DNA of 64,000 nt from Virgibacillus_O xinjiangensis (GCF_042643145.1 NZ_JBHRSA010000058.1:71689-135688); one strand, 5' to 3'; counted from the stretch's first letter, positions 1 to 8,238 are shown. Translations and numbers: made by a program. Notes: generated by a model not told the origin, from the letters alone.

Positions 1-601
1 AAAAATGCAGAATGTCTTCGTTCCGGATCACCGGGCGGTGTCTTTCTCGGAGGCATTGAACGGTAACTTCGAATCCGAGCACTTGCGTGATATTCCCTTA
101 TACAACACGGCATTGTTCCCAGCACTGATCCTGTCTTTGGGCCTGCCTGCACTCGGATTGGCTAAAGCTGCGCATGAATCTGTCATCGAATTCCTGCCGA
201 AGCGGAAAGCAGCCCATATCGGTGTAGAGTATTTGAAGGATGCGCCAAGTATGCACCTCCAGCTTTCAGATGCTGCGATGAAGATCGATTCCGCTGAGAT
301 GCATTTCAAGCGTGTGGCGGAAGATTTGGATAAATGGGCAGCAAGCGGGGAGTACATGGACCGTCAGGCGCGGGTCCGGACACTTGCAGATATTGGTCAT
401 GCCAATGAACTATGCAGAGAAGCATTCGATATTGTCATGCTGTCCAGCGGGTCCGGGTATGTATATGAAGGACATCCGCTGCAGCGCCTGTTCCGGGATT
501 TTTGGACCTTGCACTCTCATCGTTCGCTGTCCCCATCCATCACCAAGGAAAACTATGGCAGGGTTTTGGTAGGTTTGGAATCAAATGCGCTCCGATATTA
601 G
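1..601 (+). CDS. Acyl-CoA-dehydrogenase-fold flavin monooxygenase, C-terminal part (5' end outside window)
   Basis: The open frame runs in from the window edge, so about the last 199 residues of a protein usually near 400 residues are seen; the ATG at 5 is internal. The piece begins with the FVPDHR stretch that marks the end of the middle beta domain in HsaA/HpaB-C2-like group D flavin monooxygenases, followed by the four-helix C-terminal domain. Near its end GSGYVYEGHPLQRLFRD occupies the place of the usual GSGAVYEG..LQR..RD motif of that family. Such enzymes hydroxylate phenolic or related substrates using reduced flavin from a partner reductase. The reductase is not in the window. A plain acyl-CoA dehydrogenase is less likely because the EGT..IQ motif is absent. 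A terminator follows at 624-659. Confidence 0.7.
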   Translation, partial: KMQNVFVPDHRAVSFSEALNGNFESEHLRDIPLYNTALFPALILSLGLPALGLAKAAHESVIEFLPKRKAAHIGVEYLKDAPSMHLQLSDAAMKIDSAEMHFKRVAEDLDKWAASGEYMDRQARVRTLADIGHANELCREAFDIVMLSSGSGYVYEGHPLQRLFRDFWTLHSHRSLSPSITKENYGRVLVGLESNALRY

Positions 602-623
602 GTGGTGAGCCACATATGCCTTT

Positions 624-659
624 GAAAAACTGGAAGTCCTAGCGGGCTTTCAGTTTTTT
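624..659 (+). terminator. Intrinsic terminator after the flavin monooxygenase gene
   Basis: AAAACTG and CAGTTTT arms enclose a short GC loop (AGTCCTAGCGGGCTT) and are followed by a run of T. It closes the upstream transcription unit. The remaining spacer to 784 is AT-rich with no other clear signal. Confidence 0.75.
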
Positions 660-784
660 GCGGTATTAATCTTTTAATCTTTAATTATACAAAACGACCA
701 GTTCTCCGGACATCTTGCGCTTTCAGCTATACGTGATAACATGGAAGAGATTTGGGTCATCATTCGGGAAGAAGGGGAAGTGTT

Positions 785-2197
785 ATGCAGTCTTATATCA
801 CACTAGCTTTAAGGGTCTTCATTATCATGTATGCATTATTGCATTTCTTTACATATTTCTATGAAAATGAGTTTCTCCTGCTGGCGTTGGGGGTTGCCGG
901 CCTGGGCATTTTTATCTGTGCTGTCTTGTATTATACACCAGGGAAAATAAAGATGCCGCTTACCTTGTTTCTGATAGGAGCCATGCTGATCATCTTTTCA
1001 GAGGGCTCGTCATTTGCTGGCCTGCACGGTGGATTGATCCAAATGCGCGATATGATCGGGCTGATCGTGGTCATTCCTCTCATCGGCTGGGTACTGAGAG
1101 GGGAAGCATATATGGAAGCCATCATGCAGGCAGGTCACCGGTTTCTTGATACTAGCCGGAAATTCTATGCCGGTATGATGTCGCTGACCCAGGTGATTGC
1201 CTACTTCCTCATGTTTGGTGCCATTCCAATGATGCTTCAATTTGAAAATTGGCTGCTGGAAAAGGAGAAAGGGGAGGCATGGGAGCATTTGAAGGGCACG
1301 GCTGTGCTTCGGGGGTTTTCTTTATCTGTCCTTTGGGTCGTCAGTATTCCCAGTTTTGCTTTTGTCGTCGAAGTCATGGATGCTCCATTGGGAATATCGA
1401 TCTTCCAAGGGATGGCTGTATCCATCTTTGGAGTGATTCTCGCTATCATTTTTTCAACCTTTGAAGAGAAACGATATCAGGTAGATTTGACGAAGGGGTT
1501 GCAGAGGGAAATAGGAGAAGTATTGAAAGACTCTGCCGGTACAGAGGAAGTCAATCGTCTCGTGAAAGAGTTTGTCATCCTGTTCATTACACTGTTCGGA
1601 ACTATTTTTCTCCTCAACGGACTTGCAGATATGCCACTCCTTGTCCTGATTCCGCTGGTAGTGCTGGTTTGGATCATTGCCTACTACTTGATAAAGCGAA
1701 GGATTCCGACACTGATGTTGGAGGCTAGAAGGCATTATGAAGATGGTCTGGCTCCCCAGGCGTACCAGCTCTGTATCATGCTTGGTGCAGGTACCATGAT
1801 TTTCGGGCTGAACCAAACAGTGTTCCCGGATAAGATGGTGAATGGTCTTTATGCCTTTCAACAGGCCGTACCATTTATGAATGTGCTGCATATTCTGCCG
1901 TTTATGGTGATTATCCTTGGGTTCTTCGCCTTAGGACCACTGACTGTCATGGTACTTGTCGGCGGTATTCTGGAAAGTATTCATCTTCCCTACCCACCGG
2001 AATTAATTGTGCTGGCGATTACTACAGGCAGTGCTATCTCCATTCTTCTTTCCCCGTTGATCATGCCATTGATCATCCTTAGTGGGGCGAACGGACTGAG
2101 TGGATTGAAAAATGGTATCATATTCAACTGGAAATATGCCCTGGCATTGTATGTTGGTGTACAGATCTATATACAAGCAAGGGTTGCTTTTGGCTGA
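785..2197 (+). CDS. Polytopic membrane protein, transporter-like, function unknown
   Basis: 470 residues from the ATG at 785, chosen because GAAGGGGAAG sits just upstream; an in-frame TTG at 752 would give 11 more residues but has no ribosome site. About ten to twelve hydrophobic segments are visible, with a soluble charged loop around residues 225-265 (EEKRYQ..EVNRLVKE) between two membrane halves. The C-terminal half is rich in Gly/Pro/Leu helices such as GPLTVMVLVGG, as in secondary carriers. I do not recognise a family with certainty. It stands alone between terminators at 624-659 and 2205-2237, upstream of acyl-CoA genes, so an organic-acid carrier role is possible but only inferred. Confidence 0.75.
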   Translation: MQSYITLALRVFIIMYALLHFFTYFYENEFLLLALGVAGLGIFICAVLYYTPGKIKMPLTLFLIGAMLIIFSEGSSFAGLHGGLIQMRDMIGLIVVIPLIGWVLRGEAYMEAIMQAGHRFLDTSRKFYAGMMSLTQVIAYFLMFGAIPMMLQFENWLLEKEKGEAWEHLKGTAVLRGFSLSVLWVVSIPSFAFVVEVMDAPLGISIFQGMAVSIFGVILAIIFSTFEEKRYQVDLTKGLQREIGEVLKDSAGTEEVNRLVKEFVILFITLFGTIFLLNGLADMPLLVLIPLVVLVWIIAYYLIKRRIPTLMLEARRHYEDGLAPQAYQLCIMLGAGTMIFGLNQTVFPDKMVNGLYAFQQAVPFMNVLHILPFMVIILGFFALGPLTVMVLVGGILESIHLPYPPELIVLAITTGSAISILLSPLIMPLIILSGANGLSGLKNGIIFNWKYALALYVGVQIYIQARVAFG

Positions 2198-2204
2198 GAT
2201 ACGA

Positions 2205-2237
2205 AGGGAGCCAGGTTATCCTGGTTCTTTTTTTTGT
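2205..2237 (+). terminator. Intrinsic terminator after the membrane protein gene
   Basis: CCAGG-TTAT-CCTGG stem extended by AG/TT on the flanks, followed by a run of nine T. It ends the 785-2197 transcript. Confidence 0.85.
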
Positions 2238-2268
2238 TCGATAATGTTTAAATTTTCGGAAATTTATC

Positions 2269-2297
2269 TTGACATCTTTCTCATTAGTTACTACTAT
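2269..2297 (+). promoter_or_regulatory. SigA-type promoter of the MaoC/nitronate monooxygenase unit
   Basis: TTGACA at 2269-2274, a 17-bp spacer and TACTAT at 2292-2297. The start would lie near 2304, giving a ~100-nt leader to the MaoC gene at 2408. A cre-like site lies just downstream of the -10, where CcpA would block the polymerase. Confidence 0.6.
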
Positions 2298-2312
2298 GAA
2301 TGTAAGCAGTTT

Positions 2313-2326
2313 TGAAAGCGTTTGCC
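2313..2326 (+). promoter_or_regulatory. cre-like site (CcpA)
   Basis: TGAAAGCGTTTGCC matches 12 of 14 positions of the TGWAANCGNTNWCA consensus. It lies about 10 bp downstream of the likely transcription start of the 2269-2297 promoter, a position typical for catabolite repression. Confidence 0.5.
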
Positions 2327-2407
2327 GTCTCCGTGATTCTTTCCTCTTTCTCTACCTTCTGAAAACAAGCTATAATAGAAAGATAAAGTAGGGAGAGGGG
2401 TAATTAC

Positions 2408-2836
2408 ATGAAGTTTCATGAATTCACGGTAGATGATACGTATTTTACGGACGAAATTCATATGACTACAGAAAAAATAAAAGGTTTTGCCGATACATAT
2501 GATCCACAGTTTCTTCATACAAATGAGGAAGCGGCAAAAGAAGGGCCGTATGGTTCCATCACTGCATCCGGATTCCATGTCTTGACTGCCGTCTGGAGCG
2601 AATTAATCAAGATGGATATTCTAGGTGAAGATGCCAGGGGGAGTCTGGGGATGGACAAGATCCAATGGCAGGGACCAGTGCGTCCAGGAGATACTTTGAC
2701 AGGAATATTCAAAGTCATCAACAAAAAAGAAATCACGGACAAGACCAGGGGAATCATTTCCTTCGAGACAACTGTACTTAATCAGCGCGGCCAAGAGATA
2801 ATGAAAGGCAAAATAGAAGTGTTTATAGCCATTTAA
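2408..2836 (+). CDS. MaoC-like hot-dog dehydratase
   Basis: 142 residues; GGGAGAGGGG sits upstream of the ATG. Single hot-dog fold with the MaoC signature around residues 30-60: DTYDPQFLHTNEEAA, where the Asp and His correspond to the hydratase pair, and ITASGFH replacing the usual IASGWH. The WQGPVRPGDTL stretch near residue 85 is the typical central strand. Members hydrate (2E)-enoyl-CoA to (3R)-hydroxyacyl-CoA or act on related thioesters. It is the first gene after a SigA promoter and a cre-like site and is followed at 27 bp by the NMO-like gene. Exact substrate unknown. Confidence 0.8.
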   Translation: MKFHEFTVDDTYFTDEIHMTTEKIKGFADTYDPQFLHTNEEAAKEGPYGSITASGFHVLTAVWSELIKMDILGEDARGSLGMDKIQWQGPVRPGDTLTGIFKVINKKEITDKTRGIISFETTVLNQRGQEIMKGKIEVFIAI

Positions 2837-2863
2837 ACTGTAAGGAAGAAAGGATGTTCCGTT

Positions 2864-3850
2864 ATGGCCGATGGTAAAGCCCGTTCTCTCAAGCATTCGA
2901 TGAAGCTGCCGGTAATCATGGCACCGATGTTTCTCATCTCCAAGCCAAAGATGGTGGTGGAGGCTTGTGTGAATGGTATTGCGGGAACCTTCCCAGCCCT
3001 TAACGCCCGTACGGGAGAGGATTTGGAGAAGTGGATGGAAGAAATTAGTACATCTCTGGAAAAAAGGAGAAGAGAGGATCCTACTGCAACTGTTGCCCCT
3101 TGGGGGATCAATTTCATTGTACATCGCTCCAATAAGCGTTATGAAGAGGATTTGAAGAGAATCGGGAGGTATCAGCCTCCGATTGTCATCACTTCTCTGG
3201 GAGATCCCAGTCCAGTTATCAAAGTCGTCCATGAATATGGAGGAACTGTCTTTTCGGATGTCATCAATCCGACATTCGCCAGGAAGGCAGTCGAGAAAGG
3301 TGCGGATGGACTTATCCTGGTTGCCAACGGAGCGGGCGGACATGCCGGTGTACTGAACCCGGTTTCTTTCTTGCATGAAGTCAGGGAATTCTTTGATGGA
3401 CCGGTGGTTCTTGGTGGTGGATTGTCAAAAGGGGAAGATATCCTGGCGGCAGAGGTGCTGGGCGCGGACTTTGCTTATATGGGAACAAGGTTCATTCCGA
3501 CTGCAGAAAGTGCTGCACCAGAGGAGTATAAGGAAATGATTGTTGACTCCGCCATCGAAGACATCATTTATACAGATGCCTTCAGCGGAATCCATGCGAA
3601 TTACCTGATACCTAGCATTACAAAGGCCGGCCTTGACCCATCAAAGCTGGAAAAAAAGGAAGAAATCAATTTTAATAAATCCGGATCGGATACAAAAGCC
3701 TGGAAGGACATTTGGGGTGCCGGACACGGTATCGGATCCATCCGAAACATTCAGACAGTGGCGGAAATAGTTGCTGAGCTGGATGATTCGTATCAGAAGG
3801 CAGTAGACAGGCTGGAACGGAGATTCAATTTACAGGGAAGCCGGCCTTAA
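2864..3850 (+). CDS. Nitronate monooxygenase / 2-nitropropane dioxygenase family FMN enzyme
   Basis: 328 residues. The FMN-binding TIM barrel of the NPD family is recognised by the N-terminal PVIMAPMF, VANGAGGHAG near residues 155-165 (the His matches the catalytic His of class I nitronate monooxygenases), VLGGGLSKGED near 190 and AYMGTRFIPTAES near 205-220. The family includes true nitronate oxidases but also acyl-CoA-cluster flavoenzymes such as the steroid-pathway IpdC, and its place among MaoC and ACAD genes favours a catabolic CoA-thioester or enone role over nitronate detoxification. This preference is inference. The terminator at 3884-3923 follows. Confidence 0.8.
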   Translation: MADGKARSLKHSMKLPVIMAPMFLISKPKMVVEACVNGIAGTFPALNARTGEDLEKWMEEISTSLEKRRREDPTATVAPWGINFIVHRSNKRYEEDLKRIGRYQPPIVITSLGDPSPVIKVVHEYGGTVFSDVINPTFARKAVEKGADGLILVANGAGGHAGVLNPVSFLHEVREFFDGPVVLGGGLSKGEDILAAEVLGADFAYMGTRFIPTAESAAPEEYKEMIVDSAIEDIIYTDAFSGIHANYLIPSITKAGLDPSKLEKKEEINFNKSGSDTKAWKDIWGAGHGIGSIRNIQTVAEIVAELDDSYQKAVDRLERRFNLQGSRP

Positions 3851-3883
3851 CGGCTACTCAATAGGATAGCAGCTTATCAGGAG

Positions 3884-3923
3884 GAACAGGGCACCATAGA
3901 GGTAGATGCCTTGTTCCTTTTTA
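3884..3923 (+). terminator. Intrinsic terminator after the NMO-like gene
   Basis: GGAACAGGGCA and TGCCTTGTTCC form the arms of a long stem, followed by TTTTTA. Confidence 0.85.
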
Positions 3924-3986
3924 CGTAGGTAAGACTGGTGAAGACATGTTTTGTAAGCATATTCTGGAACAATGGGAGAAGGTAAA

Positions 3987-4412
3987 ATGAGTTATGCAAT
4001 CACTGATTTATATAATGGACAGACAGCAAGGCTGAGCAGAATGTTTACAGAGGAGGATGTCCGGCGATGCAGTGAACTCACGCAGGATTATAATCCGGTA
4101 TATGACCAGGATGCACAGGTATGGGCAGGGAGATACAGCAAAGCCCCGGTGCCAGGGCTGCTGACGGAGGGACTGATCACTCAGGTGATCAGTGACAGAC
4201 TCCCGGGCGTTCCCTGTATCCTTGTACAGAAAGACCTTGTATTTTATTCACCAGTACATGTCGGTGAGGATATCACCGCGGAATTGGTAGTCATTGATAT
4301 CAATGAAGAAAGAAATTGGGTGACGCAAAAGGTAACCTGTCTTAATCCGGATGGGGTAGAAGTGATCAAGGGGCAGGTTGTGGTATATATACTATCCAAA
4401 GCGGATGAATAG
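3987..4412 (+). CDS. MaoC-family protein with altered active site
   Basis: 141 residues from the ATG at 3987, preferred over 3972 because GGGAGAAGG lies 5-12 nt upstream of it. Hot-dog fold with the MaoC pattern, but the usual D-x-N-P-x-H is DYNPVYD here, with Tyr in place of the catalytic His, and the usual HG after the PG element is EG (PGLLTEGL). The Asp is kept. It may be a non-catalytic partner or bind a different thioester. Its stop codon directly abuts the sigma-54 activator gene, so the two are probably co-transcribed, which hints at a sensing or accessory role. Confidence 0.7.
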   Translation: MSYAITDLYNGQTARLSRMFTEEDVRRCSELTQDYNPVYDQDAQVWAGRYSKAPVPGLLTEGLITQVISDRLPGVPCILVQKDLVFYSPVHVGEDITAELVVIDINEERNWVTQKVTCLNPDGVEVIKGQVVVYILSKADE

Positions 4413-4421
4413 GTGATAAGG

Positions 4422-5732
4422 ATGACCAATGATATCGGACAATTGGAGAAACAAGTACAGGCTGCAAAACTGGTGACGGACCACACAGGGAGAATCAAGG
4501 ATATATCGCCGGCTATGTCCTATCATTTTTCATTAAAAGAGGAGGAAGTGTTGAACTGCAGTGTTCATGCAGTCATCAAGGAAGCCGGCACTAGGAGGAA
4601 GGACGGAGTGTTTTACGGAGTAATCGCAGGTGTCCCCTGTCTGTACCAATCAGAAAAAACCGTTGGTGGCCGGACGTACCAAGTTTTGTTGAGAGAAAAC
4701 GATGTACATAAAAAAGAACTCCAATTCATGCTGCAGGCCATGGACAGGACGAAAGGCAAAGGGAAAAGGGACAACCGTTATGGGTTTGGAGAAATATTGG
4801 GCAACAGCGCCTCCATCTGTCAGGTGAAGGATCTTGCTGCAAAGATTGCCATCAGCAATTCAACGGTGCTTTTGACAGGTGAGAGCGGAACAGGCAAGGA
4901 GCTCTTTGCCCAGGCAATCCATGATTTGAGTTCACGGAAAAACCATCCATTTGTTGCAGTCAACTGTGTGGCTATTCCCGATGATTTATTTGAATCGGAG
5001 ATTTTCGGCTATGAGGCGGGGGCCTTCAGCGGAGCAAAAAAAGAAGGGAAACCTGGCAAGATCGAATTGGCACAGCATGGCACCTTGTTCTTGGATGAAA
5101 TCTCCGAACTAACATACCAGTCACAAGGGAAACTTCTTCGTGTGCTCCAAGAAAGGGAAGTGGAAAGACTGGGGGGAACAGCCAGCAAAAATGTGGATAT
5201 CCGTGTGATTGCGGCTACCAATAGAGACTTGAAGTCACTTGTGAAAGAAGGGAAATTTCGACAGGACTTGTTTTACCGGTTGTACGTCTTTGATTTGCAA
5301 ATTCCAGCATTACGTCAGAGGAAGGATGATATTCTACTCTTGGCACAAGCTTTTATCGAAGAATATAACCGGAAGATGGGGAAAGAAATTGAAAGAATGG
5401 ACTTGGAATTAGAGGAGTGGCTGGTCCATTATGATTGGCCCGGAAATGTGAGAGAACTGAAATCGTATATCGAACGGGGGATGAATATAGCTGAAGGCAA
5501 AACGTTAAAAATGGATCATTTGGCTTTTCCTTCCTTCTCCGGACAAATTCCCAAAGAGGAGGAACAGCCGACTGCCTTGGAGAGTTTGGAAGCTGAAGTG
5601 AGGAATGCTGAAATCCATGCCATCCAGAAGGCGCTTAAAGAGGCGGATGGTGACCGTTCATTGGCGGCCCACTTGTTGAGGATCCATGTAGCCAGCCTCT
5701 ACCGGAAAATCTCCAAGTACAACTTGAAATAA
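4422..5732 (+). CDS. Sigma-54-dependent transcriptional activator 1 (PAS-AAA+-Fis HTH)
   Basis: 436 residues. ATG 4422 is preferred to GTG 4413 because AGGTGA lies 5 nt upstream of it. N-terminal ~100 residues look like a PAS sensor (LVTDHTGRIKDISPAMSYHF). The AAA+ core shows Walker A GESGTGKE, the sigma-54 contact loop as GAFSGA instead of GAFTGA, Walker B TLFLDEISEL and the arginine-finger region ATNRDLK..FRQDLFYRL. A Fis-type helix-turn-helix ends the protein (DRSLAAHLLRIHVASLYRKI). It should open -24/-12 promoters, three of which lie at 6409, 8326 and 20627. The ligand, likely an acid or its CoA ester, cannot be read from sequence. Confidence 0.93.
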   Translation: MTNDIGQLEKQVQAAKLVTDHTGRIKDISPAMSYHFSLKEEEVLNCSVHAVIKEAGTRRKDGVFYGVIAGVPCLYQSEKTVGGRTYQVLLRENDVHKKELQFMLQAMDRTKGKGKRDNRYGFGEILGNSASICQVKDLAAKIAISNSTVLLTGESGTGKELFAQAIHDLSSRKNHPFVAVNCVAIPDDLFESEIFGYEAGAFSGAKKEGKPGKIELAQHGTLFLDEISELTYQSQGKLLRVLQEREVERLGGTASKNVDIRVIAATNRDLKSLVKEGKFRQDLFYRLYVFDLQIPALRQRKDDILLLAQAFIEEYNRKMGKEIERMDLELEEWLVHYDWPGNVRELKSYIERGMNIAEGKTLKMDHLAFPSFSGQIPKEEEQPTALESLEAEVRNAEIHAIQKALKEADGDRSLAAHLLRIHVASLYRKISKYNLK

Positions 5733-5769
5733 CTCCGTAGTGGTTATATCAAACAGAGATGGATTATCG

Positions 5770-5835
5770 GCACCCCTGCGACAAAAATACTCCGCTGAAC
5801 GTGAATTTCTGTTTTCAGGAGAAGGAATGACCATG
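5770..5835 (+). repeat. Partial copy of a short intergenic repeat
   Basis: CCCTGCGACAAAAATACTCCGCTGAACGTG-like start resembles the left part of the fuller copy at 5876-6025 (CTGCGATAAAATACTTCGCTTTCCGTGG), then diverges. Degenerate, so weakly supported. Confidence 0.4.
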
Positions 5836-5875
5836 GCGATCATCTTTATCTAATCTCTTATTAAAAATGTTAAGG

Positions 5876-6025
5876 ACTGCCTTCGCTGCGATAAAATACT
5901 TCGCTTTCCGTGGCACGGCCTCAGTCTCCTCGGAAGCAAAGAGCGCTTCCTGTGGGGCCTTTGGACACGTGCTGTTCCCACTGGAGTCTACGTATTTTAT
6001 CTTCGCTGGGTGTAGCTTTCTGATT
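5876..6025 (+). repeat. Intergenic palindromic repeat element, copy in + orientation
   Basis: Contains CTTTCCGTGGCACG, CAGTCTCCTCGGAAGC and CTGGAGTCTACG in the order seen in the copy at 13660-13800. Its ends carry the inverted repeat GATAAAATAC / GTATTTTATC, so the element can fold into one long hairpin. This resembles the short, high-copy intergenic repeats with TTTCCGTGGGC and CTCCTCG motifs common in Bacillaceae. No coding role seen. Confidence 0.7.
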
Positions 6026-6114
6026 TTGGAGTTGAGAACCACCTTTAGAGATATGTCTCAAAAAATTAAACTCCGACCGTTTCATTTTATAAAGCAACTA
6101 GCATAAGCACCTAA

Positions 6115-6240
6115 CCAACCAGCGGAGGAAATCCACGGAGACTTCTAGGGGAATAGTGGCAAGGTGAGACCTCGGAGAACGTAGTCGAGGAAGTTTACGT
6201 GTCAACCATGGAAAGCGTAGTGGAACCTCCGTAGCGGCAC
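6115..6240 (-). repeat. Degenerate copy of the same repeat, opposite orientation
   Basis: Read on the minus strand it shows the same order of motifs: CTTTCCATGG near 6210, CTCGACTACG near 6190 and GTCTCCGTGGATTT near 6140. It lies about 90 bp from the + oriented copy, so the pair forms an imperfect inverted repeat. The rest of the 5733-6290 gap has no supported gene. Confidence 0.55.
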
Positions 6241-6290
6241 ATCTAACGTATGCTTACATGTTTTCCCAACAACATAGACTACGAACATGG

Positions 6291-6327
6291 CAACCTTGAA
6301 ATTTCGCATTTTAAGGTTGTTTTTTTA
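6291..6327 (+). terminator. Strong intrinsic terminator with no gene directly upstream
   Basis: CAACCTT and AAGGTTG arms (extended by AAA/TTT pairing) followed by seven T. The nearest + strand gene ends at 5732, so it may stop read-through from the activator gene or end a small RNA transcribed from the repeat region. Confidence 0.75.
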
Positions 6328-6408
6328 TTAGATTCGCGGCCTGGTTTCGCAAAAGTGATAAAAGACTCGACCATGAGAAACCTACTATCTGTCCCCTCGG
6401 TATTTCCA

Positions 6409-6425
6409 CTGGCACAGTTTTTGCA
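6409..6425 (+). promoter_or_regulatory. Sigma-54 (-24/-12) promoter of gntP-like gene
   Basis: CTGGCACAGTTTTTGCA: GG at 6411-6412 and GC at 6423-6424 separated by exactly 10 bp, with TGGCAC and TTGCA matching the RpoN consensus. It lies 28 bp upstream of the ATG at 6453, leaving room for a short leader with GAAGAGGGGGAG. TTTCGCAAAA at 6345-6354 is a possible activator-site element shared with the 8.2-kb promoter. Confidence 0.85.
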
Positions 6426-6452
6426 TAGTAGTAGAAAACGGAAGAGGGGGAG

Positions 6453-7775
6453 ATGTTTTTGGAGTTTTACAGTGTAGCAGTGATCATATTTTCACTGGCT
6501 TTTCTTATGTTTCTCGCATTAAAAGGCTTCAGCATTATCATCATTGCACCAATGGCAAGCCTTGTGGTGGTTTTCCTGACACAGATGCCGCTCTTGGAAA
6601 CGCTCGAAGAAACCTATATGGGCGGATTTATCAACTTTGCAAAAAACTTCTACCTGATATTTCTGTTTGCAGCACTCTTCGGGAAATTCATGGATGACAG
6701 CGGTGCTGCCAGGGTGATTGCAGAGGGGATTCTGAAAGCGATTGGGAGAAAGAGCAAATTAAGGGTGCTTATTGCAATCGTAGCAATCTGTGGCTTATTG
6801 ACGTATGGAGGCATCAATGTCTATGTCGTAATATTTGCTGTCCTTCCTATTGCCAAGCCGTTGTTCAAAGAACTGGATATTCCTTGGCATTTATTTATGG
6901 CAGCATTTTTCTTTGGCTCAGCTACTTTTACGATGACCATGCTGCCAGGAACACCCTCCATCCAAAATATTATACCGACGGAATACTTTGGTACTACTGT
7001 CGGTGCCGCTCCACTCGTCGGGATTGTAGCAGCAATCTTTTTAATCACCTTCAACCTCTACTATCTCAAACACATCTTGAAGAAATCCGAGATTAATGGA
7101 GAAACCTATGACTCCATGAAAAATCTAGAACAAACTACCGACAATGAAGAAGAACGTTCCTATCAAACGAAGAGAAAACCGCATTTTTTGGTCAGCCTGA
7201 TTCCACCGGCATCCCTGCTGATCCTTCTCAATTTATTTCATATCGAAGTGCTCTACGCATTGATGCTGTCCGTATTACTCTGTATCGCCATTTTCTGGCC
7301 ATATATAGAGAAAAAGATACGCACCATCAATGTCGGAGCCACCAATACAGTCCTTCCTATCGTCAACACCAGTGCGGATGTTGGGTATGGTGCAGTCATT
7401 GCTGCCTCCACCGGGTTTGCCGTACTCTCTCAGGCATTGACTGATATTCCTGGAAGCCCATTGATTTCCCTGTATTTATCCACATCCTTGCTGGCAGGGA
7501 TCACCGGTTCAGCATCCGGTGGATTGGGGATTGCCATGGAGGCATTGTCCCAGACTTATTTGGACTTGGGTCTTCACCCAGAGGTTCTCCATCGGATTGC
7601 CGTGATAGGGTCGAGCGGCTTTGATGCATTACCACATAACGGAGGAGTGATTACTTTCCTCGCTGTTGCAGGGCTGACGCATAAAGATGCCTATAAGCAT
7701 ATCTTCATGACCGGTATCATTGCTCCTACACTTGCCGCAGTACCAGCACTACTAACCGCAATACTATTCTATTGA
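6453..7775 (+). CDS. GntP-family permease (H+/organic acid symporter)
   Basis: 440 residues; GAAGAGGGGGAG precedes the ATG. About twelve membrane helices with the GntP-family features of an early F(M/A)KNFYLIFLFAALFGKFMDDSGAA region (residues ~60-90), LPGTPSIQN in the middle and a late GSSGFDALPHNGG loop near residue 390. A hydrophilic loop (~215-245) divides the halves. Family members import gluconate, hydroxybutyrate or similar carboxylates. Located behind a sigma-54 promoter and followed by a MaoC gene at 19 bp, it probably imports an acid degraded by the neighbouring enzymes. Substrate unknown. Confidence 0.88.
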   Translation: MFLEFYSVAVIIFSLAFLMFLALKGFSIIIIAPMASLVVVFLTQMPLLETLEETYMGGFINFAKNFYLIFLFAALFGKFMDDSGAARVIAEGILKAIGRKSKLRVLIAIVAICGLLTYGGINVYVVIFAVLPIAKPLFKELDIPWHLFMAAFFFGSATFTMTMLPGTPSIQNIIPTEYFGTTVGAAPLVGIVAAIFLITFNLYYLKHILKKSEINGETYDSMKNLEQTTDNEEERSYQTKRKPHFLVSLIPPASLLILLNLFHIEVLYALMLSVLLCIAIFWPYIEKKIRTINVGATNTVLPIVNTSADVGYGAVIAASTGFAVLSQALTDIPGSPLISLYLSTSLLAGITGSASGGLGIAMEALSQTYLDLGLHPEVLHRIAVIGSSGFDALPHNGGVITFLAVAGLTHKDAYKHIFMTGIIAPTLAAVPALLTAILFY

Positions 7776-7794
7776 AGAAAGGCAGGCGAATGTC

Positions 7795-8238
7795 GTGATC
7801 GATAAGTATTTTGATGAACTGAAAATGGGGGATGATTGGTTATCGGAAGGACGGACTATTACAGAGACAGATCTTGTTATGTTCTCGGCGTTCAGTGGAG
7901 ATTGGTTTCCCATCCACTCGAACAGAGAGTATGCCAAGGCAACACCCTATAAAGAACGGATAGCCCATGGGATGCTTGTATTGTCTGTTGCTACTGGCTT
8001 GATGAGGTTCAACAGTTCGACGGTAGCCGTTTTTTACGGGATGGACGGCCTTAGGTTTGTCCAGCCCACTTTCATTGGGGATACCATCTATGTCAAGGCA
8101 GCTGTACATGAAAAGGAAGAGCATCAGAAAAAGCGGGAAGCAGGTTTGGTGACACTCGAAGTCACCATTCAAAATCAACGTGGAGAGGGTGTTGCCCTTG
8201 GATATATGAAATTTGTTGTCAATAAGAAGCCGGACTGA
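7795..8238 (+). CDS. MaoC-like (R)-specific enoyl-CoA hydratase
   Basis: 147 residues from GTG at 7795, preceded by GAAAGGCAGG. Hot-dog domain with intact hydratase motif near residues 33-65: SGDWFPIHSN, with Asp and His, followed by RIAHGML. The hydratase adds water to a 2-enoyl-CoA to give a 3-hydroxyacyl-CoA. It is co-transcribed with the GntP permease from the 6409 promoter and ends 131 bp before the operon at 8370, whose ring-cleavage scheme lacks its own hydratase; this enzyme could supply that step, though a crotonase at 14901 is an alternative. Confidence 0.85.
   Translation: MIDKYFDELKMGDDWLSEGRTITETDLVMFSAFSGDWFPIHSNREYAKATPYKERIAHGMLVLSVATGLMRFNSSTVAVFYGMDGLRFVQPTFIGDTIYVKAAVHEKEEHQKKREAGLVTLEVTIQNQRGEGVALGYMKFVVNKKPD

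Noticed and set aside
5867..6106. 79-residue open frame inside the intergenic repeat
   Set aside because: It is made of the repeat element itself and is not kept in the copy at 13660.
6250..6477. 75-residue open frame before the gntP-like gene
   Set aside because: It spans a terminator and the -24/-12 promoter, has no ribosome site and reads as low-quality protein.
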